From an uncultured beta proteobacterium (lineage in GTDB: Bacteria > Pseudomonadota > Gammaproteobacteria > Burkholderiales > Burkholderiaceae_E), in the NCBI GenBank assembly GCA_903934295.1, contig CAIZNI010000023.1:1-64000 (forward strand): 64,000 nucleotides of DNA, in the 5' to 3' direction. Shown piece by piece: positions 52,410 to 60,950 of this stretch. Under the pieces are notes generated by a model. It made no database searches. It was not told the DNA's origin and worked only from the letters and a program-made list of their open reading frames with translations. The position numbers were made by a program, and so were the translations under genes. Positions within the stretch are counted from its first letter, which is position 1; every line of letters begins with the position of its first letter.

Positions 52410-53629
52410 CGCCCGGCGTCTGCCGTCGAGGCCGCGCCGGCACCGGCGCTGGCCGCCTCGCTGTCGAGCAATGCCCGCTTGCGCTGCAGGCCCCAGCGGT
52501 AACCCGACAGCGAACCGTCGCGTCGCACCACCCGATGGCAGGGGATGAGCACCGCCAGCGTGTTGGCCGCGCAGGCGCTGGCCACCGCACGCACCGCCCG
52601 GGGCACACCGAGCGCCTCGGCGACGTCGGTGTAGCTGACGGTGCGCCCGGGTGCGATGTCGCGCAGCGCACGCCACACCCGCTGCTGGAACGCGGTGCCG
52701 CGGATGTCCAGCGGCAGCGCAGCCGCCTCGGCGGCCGTGGCTCCGGGCGCCTCGAGCACCGCCAGCACGCCGGCCACCAACGCCTCGAAACCCGGATCCC
52801 CGCCGACCAGTTCGGCCTGCGGGAATCGGTCCTGGAACTCGACCAGCAGCGCCCGCGGATCGTCGCCCAGCGACACCGCGCAAACGCCCTGAGCGGTGGC
52901 CGCCACCAGCACCGCGCCCAGCGAGCAGTCGGCCAGCGCGAAGCGGATCGTCAGGCCCGCACCGCCACGGCGATACACGGCCGGCTTCATGCCCAGCGCG
53001 CCCGCCGCCCCCGCGTAGAACGGGCCGGCCGACTGGTAGCCGGCCGCGTACAACGCCTCGGTGACCGCGCAGCCGGCGGCCAGCCGCTCGCGCACCCGCG
53101 CCTCGCGGCATGCTTGCGCATAGGCACGGGGCGTGACCCCGACGATCGACCGGAAAACCCGATGAAAATGGTGCGCGCTCAGGTCGGCGCACCGGGCGAG
53201 TGTCGCCAGGTCGGGCGCGGGATCGGAGGCCTCGATCAGCCGGCAGGCGCGCGCGATTGCGGCGGCCTGCTGCTGTGCGAGCGGCGGCTGCGCCGGCCGG
53301 CAGCGCAGGCAGGCGCGAAAACCCGCGCGCTCGGCATCGGCCACGGTGGCGTGAAAGGCGATGTTCTCGGGCCGCGCCGGGCGCGACGGACAGGACGGCC
53401 GGCAATAGACCCCGGTGGTTCGCACCGAATAGAAGAAGTGCCCGTCGGCCCGCGCGTCGCGTGCCCGCAGCGCCGCCCAACGGGCAGCGTCGTCGGCGAA
53501 CGCCTCGTCAGTCAGGGGCGAGCAAGGCTGCGACCGGTCGGTGGCCGGGGTGGCAGCCAAAACCGCAGAGGCGGCAGCCAAGGTCCCGGCGGCAGCCGGA
53601 ACGGGAAGCGAGGCGGTCGAGGCAGTCAT
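52406..53629 (-). CDS. ada: Bifunctional transcriptional regulator / methylated-DNA--cysteine methyltransferase
   Basis: DGHFFYSVRTTGVYCRPSCPSRPARPENIAFH, AraC-type HTH, C-terminal MGMT LAVLIPCHRVVRRDGSLSGYRWG. Confidence 0.95.
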   Translation of the reverse strand: MTASTASLPVPAAAGTLAAASAVLAATPATDRSQPCSPLTDEAFADDAARWAALRARDARADGHFFYSVRTTGVYCRPSCPSRPARPENIAFHATVADAERAGFRACLRCRPAQPPLAQQQAAAIARACRLIEASDPAPDLATLARCADLSAHHFHRVFRSIVGVTPRAYAQACREARVRERLAAGCAVTEALYAAGYQSAGPFYAGAAGALGMKPAVYRRGGAGLTIRFALADCSLGAVLVAATAQGVCAVSLGDDPRALLVEFQDRFPQAELVGGDPGFEALVAGVLAVLEAPGATAAEAAALPLDIRGTAFQQRVWRALRDIAPGRTVSYTDVAEALGVPRAVRAVASACAANTLAVLIPCHRVVRRDGSLSGYRWGLQRKRALLDSEAASAGAGAASTADAGR

Positions 53630-53774
53630 CGCAGATCCTCACGCAAACGGCCTGTAGGGACCGAAAGCGACCAAAAGAGGCTGAAGGGGGCTGAAGGGGC
53701 CGATGACGCGATTGTGCCCGCGGCGCACCCCCGCCGCATGCCGGGTCTTGCGATCGAATCCGGTCAGCGTCCGA

Positions 53775-55022
53775 TCAGGCCGCGACCTTGGCCAGCGCCT
53801 GCTCGAAATCGCCCTGCAGGTCATCGTAGTCCTCGATGCCCACCGACAGCCGGATCAACGATTCGCCGATCCCCATCTGCACCCGCTGGGCCGCGCCCAT
53901 CTCGAAGAAGATCGTGTGCGACACCGGGATCGCCAGCGTGCGCGTGTCGCCCAGATGGCTCGACTTGATCACCACCTGCAGCGCATCGAGGAAATCGAAG
54001 CAGTCGATGCCTTCGCGCAGTTCGAACGCCATCAGCCCGCCGAACCGGCGGAACCAGTCGCGGGCACGGGCGTGCTGGGGATGGCTCGGCAGCCCCGGGT
54101 ACGCGACCCGCGCGACCCCGGGCTGTGCCTGCAGCCAGGTGGCCAGCGCCAGCGCGTTGGCGCTCGCCTTGTCCAGGCGCAAAGCGAGGGTCTCGGCGCC
54201 GACCGAGAGCCGATGGGCATGCTCGGCCGACAGCGTGGCGCCGATGTCGCGCAGCCCCTTTTTGCGGATCTGCTGCAGGCCCCAGTTGGCCGGATTGCCC
54301 TTGCGGTAGGGCGCCGCGATGTGCGGGTACTTCGTCCAGTCGTAGAGCCCGGTGTCCGACACCGATCCGCCCAGTGCGTTGCCGTGGCCACCGATCCACT
54401 TGGTGAGCGAATGGACGACGAGCGAGGCCTTCACCGACACCGGCTGGAACAGCCAGGGCGAGGTCATGGTGCTGTCGACCACATAAAGCACGCCACGTGC
54501 CGCGCACAGATCGCCGATCGCCGCCAGGTCGGCGATCTGGGTGGCGGGGTTCGCAATGGTCTCGACGAACACCAGCCGGGTCTCGGGCCGCAGGGCGCGT
54601 TCGATGGCGCCGGCATCGGTGGCATCGGCCAGCGTCACCTCGACCCCGATCGCCGCCAGGGTCTGCAGCAGGCTGTTGGTGTTGCCGAACAGGAACTGGC
54701 TGGACACCAGGTGATCGCCCTTGCGCAGCAGCGCCACCAGCATCGAGCCGATCGCCGCCATGCCGGTGGAAAAGCACACCGTGCCGACCGCGCGCTCCAT
54801 CAGCGACACCTTGGCCTCGAGGGCGGCGGTGGTGGGATTGCCCTGCCGGCCGTAGACGTGGCCCGGCCGCTCGCCCTGGAAGACCGCCGCCAGATCGCGC
54901 GAGGACCGATACCCGAAGGCCACCGCCGGGTGCATCGGCTTGTGCACCGCGCCGTGCTCGATCTCCGATTGCCGGTCGGCGTGCAATATGGTCGTCGTCA
55001 GTCCCTTGGCCACGCGTTTCAC
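53775..55022 (-). CDS. Cys/Met-metabolism PLP-dependent enzyme (trans-sulfuration family)
   Basis: YGRQGNPTTAALEAKVSLMERAVGTVCFSTGMAAI...LYVVDSTMTSPWLFQPVSVKASLVVHSLTKWIGGHGNALGG. Confidence 0.92.
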   Translation of the reverse strand: MKRVAKGLTTTILHADRQSEIEHGAVHKPMHPAVAFGYRSSRDLAAVFQGERPGHVYGRQGNPTTAALEAKVSLMERAVGTVCFSTGMAAIGSMLVALLRKGDHLVSSQFLFGNTNSLLQTLAAIGVEVTLADATDAGAIERALRPETRLVFVETIANPATQIADLAAIGDLCAARGVLYVVDSTMTSPWLFQPVSVKASLVVHSLTKWIGGHGNALGGSVSDTGLYDWTKYPHIAAPYRKGNPANWGLQQIRKKGLRDIGATLSAEHAHRLSVGAETLALRLDKASANALALATWLQAQPGVARVAYPGLPSHPQHARARDWFRRFGGLMAFELREGIDCFDFLDALQVVIKSSHLGDTRTLAIPVSHTIFFEMGAAQRVQMGIGESLIRLSVGIEDYDDLQGDFEQALAKVAA

Positions 55023-55095
55023 TCCTGATTCGAGAGGCCCGCATCAGACCACAACTGCCGGTTATAGTCATCCACCGACCGAGGAGGCCCGACCC

Positions 55096-55956
55096 ATGAA
55101 CGCGACCCCCATCAACATCTCTCCGTTTTCGCCGGCCCTGGGCGCGGTGATCTCCGGGGTCGACCTCGCCCAGCCGCTGGCCGAGGAAACCTTCGCGGCC
55201 ATCCGCCAGGCTTTCCTGGATCACGGCGTGATCTTCTTTCACGACCAGCACCTGAGTCCCGAGCAGCACCTGGCCTTCGCGCGCCGCTGGGCGCCGATCG
55301 ACATCAATCGCTTCTTCAAACCCGTGCCCGGCTATCCCGAGATCGCCGAGGTCCGCAAGGAGGCGGAGCAGAAGACCAACATCGGCGGCGGCTGGCACAC
55401 CGACCACAGCTACGACGAGGTCCCGGCGATGGGCTCGATCCTGCTGGCCCGCGAGGTGCCCGACAGCGGCGGCGACACGCTGTTCGCCAACATGAGCACC
55501 GCCTACGAGGCGCTCTCACCCGGCCTGAAGAAGACCCTGGAAGGCCTCAGAGCCATCCACTCCACCCGCCATGTGTTCGGACCGCAGGGCGGCTATGCCA
55601 AGGCCACCGATGCCGGCGAACGGATCGGCAACGCGGCGGCCGCCGTCCAGGAGGTCAGCCACCCGGTGGTCATCCGGCATCCGGACACCGGGCGCAAGAC
55701 CTTGTATGTGAACTCGGCGTTCACCCTCCAGTTCGAGGGCTGGACGGTGGCCGAGAGCGAGCCGCTGCTGCGCTTTCTGTACCAGCACGCTGCGCGCCCC
55801 GAATTCAGCTGCCGCTTCCAGTGGCGCCAGGGCTCACTGGCCTTCTGGGACAACCGGGCGACCTGGCACTACGCGCTGAACGACTACCACGGCCATCGTC
55901 GGCTGATGCACCGCATTACTGTTCAGGGCTCACCGATTCCGCCGATGGCGGCCTGA
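55096..55956 (+). CDS. TauD/TfdA family dioxygenase
   Basis: MNATPINISPFSPALGAVISGVDLAQPLAEETF...GGWHTDHSYDEVPAMGSIL...FWDNRATWHYALNDYHGHRRLMHR. Confidence 0.93.
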   Translation: MNATPINISPFSPALGAVISGVDLAQPLAEETFAAIRQAFLDHGVIFFHDQHLSPEQHLAFARRWAPIDINRFFKPVPGYPEIAEVRKEAEQKTNIGGGWHTDHSYDEVPAMGSILLAREVPDSGGDTLFANMSTAYEALSPGLKKTLEGLRAIHSTRHVFGPQGGYAKATDAGERIGNAAAAVQEVSHPVVIRHPDTGRKTLYVNSAFTLQFEGWTVAESEPLLRFLYQHAARPEFSCRFQWRQGSLAFWDNRATWHYALNDYHGHRRLMHRITVQGSPIPPMAA

Positions 55957-55969
55957 TCGCCGGCGCCGA

Positions 55970-57502
55970 TCACCAACGGAACACCCGCCCCCCGGCGAGC
56001 GTCTTCATCGGGCCCGCCAGTTCGCCGAGCAGCCCGCTGCGCCGTGCGGTGAGCCAGCCGATCGCGAACCAGGCGCGCGGATCCTGCTCGACCAGGCGCC
56101 GATAACCCGCCAGGGCCACGCAGAGGTCGTTGAATTCACCCAGACCTTCCTGGACCGGCGCGAGTCTGTCCAGCACCCTCGCAACCGTCTTGCGCCCGCC
56201 CAGCGCGGCCACGAACTCCAGTGAATAGCGCAGGCGCTTGATCCGCTTGCGCAGGCGGTGGCGCGACTCGTCATCGAGATCGGCGAAGCGCAGCGCATCC
56301 CGGCGCACCTGCCGGTGCCAGCGCGCGAGCCGCGGCGCCAGGTGCGCGCGCAGATCCGACCCCGCAGGGGCGGGCCGGTCCTCGAGCACGAAGCGCTGCA
56401 CCGCCAGCGCCAGCGCCGTGAACTCGGCGCTGCGGGCCAGCGCCGACAAGGGGTCGAGGAGCGCAGTCGCCGATCCGGCGCCAGGCGCCTCGCGCGTTCC
56501 CGGGTCTGGCGTCTCCAGGTCGACCAATGGCGCGCCCGCCGCCTGCAACTGCGGCAGCCACGACTGCGCCAGCGCATCGCGATCGCGTGCCGCGCCCAGT
56601 TGCCGAAACAGGCCGGCCAGCACCGGCGCCCAGTCCGCGGGGATCTCCGGTACGGCCTCATCGAACAGACGCAGCGCGCAGCGCATCCGCCGCAGCCCCA
56701 CCCGCCACTGATGCACATGCTCGGGCTCGAAGCGGCCGCTGGCCACTTCGCCGGCATTGCGCAGCACCTGCGCCAGACAACCGCCCAGGACCGCGCGCAG
56801 CGCCTGCGCCGGCGTCATCGCGCGCGCAAGCGCCACCGGTCGGGCGCGCGCCGGCGGTCCGAACGCGAGACCGCGCGCCAGGCGCTCGCCGCGCTCGGCC
56901 TTGCTGCACAGGTCGATCCAGAGCGCATGGCGAGCCGCCCACCGCCCCGCGACATCGATGACCGCCTCGGCGCGCCCGCTGACCCGCTCGATCTCGAGTT
57001 CGCACACCGGCTCGCGGCGATCGCCGGCGATGATCACGCCGCGATCGAAGGCCAGCTCGACGGTCCCCCAGCGGGTGCGCAAGTGTCGGTGCCGGCGCCA
57101 GAGGTCAGTCTGGTAGACCGGCGCCAGCGTGACCGGGGGCTCGCCCTCGCGCGGCGCCAGCAGCGCCGCCAGCCGGTCGCCAGCCGGGGTGCCCGCGTGG
57201 CGCTGCGGATCGATGAGCGCCGCGGTGGCGGCTGACCCGGGCCGGGGTCGCGTCAGGCGCACCGTGTGCTCGTGCCGATCGAGCAGGCCCGCGCCGGCCG
57301 TCTTCAGCGTCTGCACGCACTCGCGTCCTTCCTGACGAATGCGCAACGCGATGCCGGCGGCCGAGAGCCGGCGATCGGGCGTGTCGAAATAGGTGGCCCG
57401 CATCCGGGTCCGGCGCGAAGCCCCCGCCGCCACCTGCGAATCGACCTGCGCAGCCTGTGACAGCGGCACCTGCAGCTTGATCTCGGTCTCGATCATCGAC
57501 AT
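55970..57502 (-). CDS. CYTH and CHAD domain-containing protein
   Basis: MSMIETEIKLQVPLSQAAQVDSQV...RATYFDTPDRRLSAAGIALRIRQEG (CYTH); VHQWRVGLRRMRCALRLFDEAVP...RHRLRKRIKRLRYSLEFVAALGG (CHAD). Confidence 0.93.
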   Translation of the reverse strand: MSMIETEIKLQVPLSQAAQVDSQVAAGASRRTRMRATYFDTPDRRLSAAGIALRIRQEGRECVQTLKTAGAGLLDRHEHTVRLTRPRPGSAATAALIDPQRHAGTPAGDRLAALLAPREGEPPVTLAPVYQTDLWRRHRHLRTRWGTVELAFDRGVIIAGDRREPVCELEIERVSGRAEAVIDVAGRWAARHALWIDLCSKAERGERLARGLAFGPPARARPVALARAMTPAQALRAVLGGCLAQVLRNAGEVASGRFEPEHVHQWRVGLRRMRCALRLFDEAVPEIPADWAPVLAGLFRQLGAARDRDALAQSWLPQLQAAGAPLVDLETPDPGTREAPGAGSATALLDPLSALARSAEFTALALAVQRFVLEDRPAPAGSDLRAHLAPRLARWHRQVRRDALRFADLDDESRHRLRKRIKRLRYSLEFVAALGGRKTVARVLDRLAPVQEGLGEFNDLCVALAGYRRLVEQDPRAWFAIGWLTARRSGLLGELAGPMKTLAGGRVFRW

Positions 57503-57540
57503 CCCCTGCGGCCAGCGACCCGGGCACCGGGCAGAAGGCC

Positions 57541-57600
57541 AGACGGCCCGATGGCCCGATGGCCCGGCGGCCCGGCGGCCCGGCGGCCAGACGGCCCGGC
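57541..57600. repeat. 8-bp imperfect tandem repeat (atggcccg/gcggcccg)
   Basis: agacggcccg atggcccg atggcccg gcggcccg gcggcccg gcggccag acggcccggc; about seven units 5' of the CYTH-CHAD start. Confidence 0.85.
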
Positions 57601-57814
57601 AAACGCAGCGTCGCCTGGCGGCAGGGGTCTGGCCAAGTCCCCGCGCCGCGCCGGGCATTCAAGCGTGACCGCACCGGCCGACGTTACCCTGTGCGCCTCG
57701 TTCTCGTCTACCTTGCCAGCCACCTTCATGCGAAGTGCCAGTGGCGTCACCGCAGCCGCCGCCCCGGGCAGCGCGCACAATATGCCTGCGCAGCACCCAT
57801 TTCCGGAGCGCCCG

Positions 57815-58852
57815 ATGTCCGATTCCCCCTCCTGTCCTCTTTGCGAAGGCCGGCAAACCCTGGTCGTGTCGAACCGCGATCGGGACGGCCGTGCCCTGTC
57901 GAACCGCCTGTGCACCAGCTGCGGGCTGGTCTTCATCGATCCGCAGCCCACCCGTGCCGAACTCGACCAGTGGTACGCCCAGTCGTACCGGCTCGACTAC
58001 AAGGGCGTGATCGAGCCGCGACCGCGGCATGTGCTGCGCGCCGGACGCGTGGCGCTGGACCGCCTGACGCGGATCCGCCCGCTGCTGACCGGGCACCCGC
58101 GCGCCCTGGACGTGGGCTGCGGCGGCGGCGAGATGCTCTACCTGCTCACCCATCTGGGGGGTGCGCGGGCCGAGGGTCTGGAGCCCAACGAAGGCTATGC
58201 CCGACACGCCCGCGAACGGCTGGGGCTGCCGGTACACCAGGGCTTCGTCGAACGCAGCCGGGAGATCACCGGCGGCTACGACCTGATCACCATCCACCAC
58301 GTGCTGGAACACCTGGCGCAGCCACGAATGGCGATGGACATCCTGAGTGACTGGCTGCGCCCCGGCGGTCACCTGGTGGTCGAGGTCCCGAATGTCGAGG
58401 CCACCTGTCAGGCGCCGGCCCACACCTTTCACCGCGCGCACCTCACCACCTGGGGGCTGCCCACGCTGGAGCGCCTGGGCCTGCAGTCGGGGCTGCGGCC
58501 GGTCAGCGCGCAGGTGTCGGCCGACGGCGGCAATATCGAGGTGGTGTTCACCCGGGACGAACGCTTTCGCCTGCCGGCGCCAGACCTGGCGGACCACACC
58601 GCCGGTTATGCGACGCAGGTCGGCGAGATCCTGCGCGGCCACACGCCCGCCCGCCATTACCTGTCCGCCGCCGCGCTGCGCCGGCTCGGCTCACGATGGC
58701 GGGCCCAGGTCGGGGAACGGCTGGACGCGCGCCGGTTGCGCGAACCCAGGATGATCCTCGATGCACTGGTGAAGGCCGCGCGGGCTTCACGCTGGCCCGC
58801 ACCGGCACCCGTACCCGCACCGGACAACCCGACCGGCGCAGCTCCCCGGTGA
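57815..58852 (+). CDS. Class I SAM-dependent methyltransferase with N-terminal zinc-ribbon
   Basis: MSDSPSCPLCEGRQ...NRLCTSCGLVFIDPQPTRAELDQWYAQSYR...ALDVGCGGGEMLYLL...YDLITIHHVLEHLAQPRMAMDILSDWLRPGGHLVVEVPN. Confidence 0.93.
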   Translation: MSDSPSCPLCEGRQTLVVSNRDRDGRALSNRLCTSCGLVFIDPQPTRAELDQWYAQSYRLDYKGVIEPRPRHVLRAGRVALDRLTRIRPLLTGHPRALDVGCGGGEMLYLLTHLGGARAEGLEPNEGYARHARERLGLPVHQGFVERSREITGGYDLITIHHVLEHLAQPRMAMDILSDWLRPGGHLVVEVPNVEATCQAPAHTFHRAHLTTWGLPTLERLGLQSGLRPVSAQVSADGGNIEVVFTRDERFRLPAPDLADHTAGYATQVGEILRGHTPARHYLSAAALRRLGSRWRAQVGERLDARRLREPRMILDALVKAARASRWPAPAPVPAPDNPTGAAPR

Positions 58853-58869
58853 ACACCGGCCGCAGCCGT

Positions 58870-60120
58870 TCAGGGTGCGGCGCCAACCCGTCGGCGTACC
58901 CGCACCGGCAGCGAACGCATGCCCCGGAACACCAGCGAGTCGAGCCACTCGGGCCGATCCGCGACCGGCTCGATGCGCTCGAAGCGCGCCAGCAGGGCGG
59001 GCAGCGCGACCTGCCCCTCGGTGCGGGCCAGCGGAAAACCCAGGCAGATGTGCGGACCATGGCCGAAGCTCAGGTGCGCCACCCCTTCGCGTCGCAGATC
59101 GAGCTGGTCGGGATCGGGAAAGGCACGCGGATCCCGATTCGCCGCGTTGAGCATCAGGAACACCCGATCGCCCGCCTGGAGCCGACGGCCGTGCAGCTCG
59201 TGAGCCACCGCGACGACCCGGGCCTGCGCGCCTGACGGCCCTTCGTAGCGCAGCAGTTCCTCCACCGCCGCCGGGGCGAGCCCGGGATCGGCGCGCAGCG
59301 CGGCCATCTGGTCGGGAAAGCGCATCAGTGCAGCCAGTCCGTTGGCCAGGTGATTGGTGGTGGTCTCATGACCGGCGAACAGCATCAGGATGCAGGTGGC
59401 GATCAGCTCATCCTCGCTCAGGCGATCGTCGCCATCGCGGGCCCCGATCAGTTCTCCCAACAGGTCGTCGTGCGCCTGGCGCCGGCGCTGCGCGATGAGG
59501 TCGCGAAAGAAGTCGGCCATCTCGCGGGTGGCCGCCTGCGCGATGGCGTACTTCGCGGCCGACGCGCGCGACGAGCCGATGAACAGCGCGATGTCGTCGG
59601 ACATCCGCTTGACCGACGCCAGGTCCTCGCGCGGCACCCCCAGCATCGCCATGATCACCAGGCAGGGCAGCGGGCCGGCGAAATCGGCGATGAAGTCGAA
59701 GGACTCCCGATCGCCGATCCGCTGCAACAGCCACTCGGTGGTCTGCCCGATCTGCGGGCGCATCGCCTGCATCGAGCGGGCGGTGAAGACCTTGCCCGCC
59801 AGGCGGCGCAGCCGGGTGTGCTCGGGCGGATCCTTGAAGACCATCCACAACGACAGGTAACGGACGATGTCGGCGATCCGGCTGGCCTCGTCGGCCGGCA
59901 TCGCGGCAAAAAAGGGCCGCAGCCGGTCCGACGAGTAGCGCTCGCGATCCAGGCAGGCGCGCCTGACATCGTCGTAACGGGTCAGCACCCAGCTGCGCAG
60001 GCGGGGGCTCCAGTGGCACGGATCCTCGTCGCGCATCCGGGAAAACAGCGGATAGGGATTGGCCAGGGTCGCCGGATCTTCGGGATGCCAGTCGATGGTC
60101 GTGGCAGCGTCGTGGGTCAT
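58870..60120 (-). CDS. Cytochrome P450
   Basis: LMLFAGHETTTNHLANGL, FLMLNAANRDPRAFPDPDQLDLRR, HLSFGHGPHICLGFPLARTEGQVALPALL. Confidence 0.96.
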   Translation of the reverse strand: MTHDAATTIDWHPEDPATLANPYPLFSRMRDEDPCHWSPRLRSWVLTRYDDVRRACLDRERYSSDRLRPFFAAMPADEASRIADIVRYLSLWMVFKDPPEHTRLRRLAGKVFTARSMQAMRPQIGQTTEWLLQRIGDRESFDFIADFAGPLPCLVIMAMLGVPREDLASVKRMSDDIALFIGSSRASAAKYAIAQAATREMADFFRDLIAQRRRQAHDDLLGELIGARDGDDRLSEDELIATCILMLFAGHETTTNHLANGLAALMRFPDQMAALRADPGLAPAAVEELLRYEGPSGAQARVVAVAHELHGRRLQAGDRVFLMLNAANRDPRAFPDPDQLDLRREGVAHLSFGHGPHICLGFPLARTEGQVALPALLARFERIEPVADRPEWLDSLVFRGMRSLPVRVRRRVGAAP

Positions 60121-60779
60121 GAATGAGCCGATGAGGATGCGTGAGCGGACGGCTGGTACAACGGCGCCTTGAGCAGCTGCACGAACTCGCGGGCGAGACG
60201 CCGCGGCGTGCGCCGCCCGTCTGGTCGATACCAGTTGGGCGTCCAGTTGAGCGCACCGAGCAACAGCAGGCGCAGCGTTCGGCGCGCGGTGCGCGCCGGC
60301 AGCGGCAGGTCGGCAATGAGGTCGACGAACAGCGCCTCATAACCGTCGCGCAGCGACACCAGGGTCGCCGCCAGCGCCGGAACGCTGTCGGGCGTCACGC
60401 TGGTGACCACCAGCGCATAGGCGCTGCGATCGAGCAGCGCTTCCAGGTGCGCGGCACAGGCCGCCTCGAGCCGATCCCAGGGATCGGTGTGACGGCTCAG
60501 TGCCCGCCCCACCGCCGCAGAGATCCGCCGCACGCCCTCGGCGTAGACCGCGGCCAGCAACTCATCCTTGTTGGCGAAGTGGCAGTAGAGCGAGCCCGGC
60601 AGCATGCCCACCGACTGCACGATGTCGCGGATCGAGGCAGCCTGATAACCCTTGGCTGCGAACTGGGCCGCGGCCGCGTCGAGCAACTGCGGCAGTCGGC
60701 TGTCGGCCCGGGACTGCCGGGCGCGCGGCAAGGCGGAAGGCGGGGGCATCACGGGGCCTGTCGTGGACGATGAATGCAT
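60117..60779 (-). CDS. TetR/AcrR-family transcriptional regulator
   Basis: LLDAAAAQFAAKGYQAASIRDIVQSVGMLPGSLYCHFANKDELLAAVYAEGVRRI; stop overlaps the P450 start. Confidence 0.93.
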   Translation of the reverse strand: MHSSSTTGPVMPPPSALPRARQSRADSRLPQLLDAAAAQFAAKGYQAASIRDIVQSVGMLPGSLYCHFANKDELLAAVYAEGVRRISAAVGRALSRHTDPWDRLEAACAAHLEALLDRSAYALVVTSVTPDSVPALAATLVSLRDGYEALFVDLIADLPLPARTARRTLRLLLLGALNWTPNWYRPDGRRTPRRLAREFVQLLKAPLYQPSAHASSSAHS

Positions 60780-60831
60780 CGTAGCCGCCGCGCCGCCATC
60801 GCGGTAGACCGGCAATGGCAATAATCGGAAA

Positions 60832-60845
60832 AACAAACACTTGTT
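60832..60845. promoter_or_regulatory. Candidate TetR operator (aacaa-acac-ttgtt)
   Basis: Perfect 5-bp inverted repeat with 4-nt spacer in an AT-rich divergent intergenic region, 53 bp upstream of the TetR start and 106 bp upstream of the acyl-CoA synthetase. Confidence 0.45.
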
Positions 60846-60950
60846 CTTCTTTTATCGGTCGTCATAGACTCGCGGGGCACCGCAGGAGCCGGCCGGACGC
60901 CCCGCATCGCGTCCGGGACCGACCGGCCTCTTCACCGGCAGGAGACAGCG

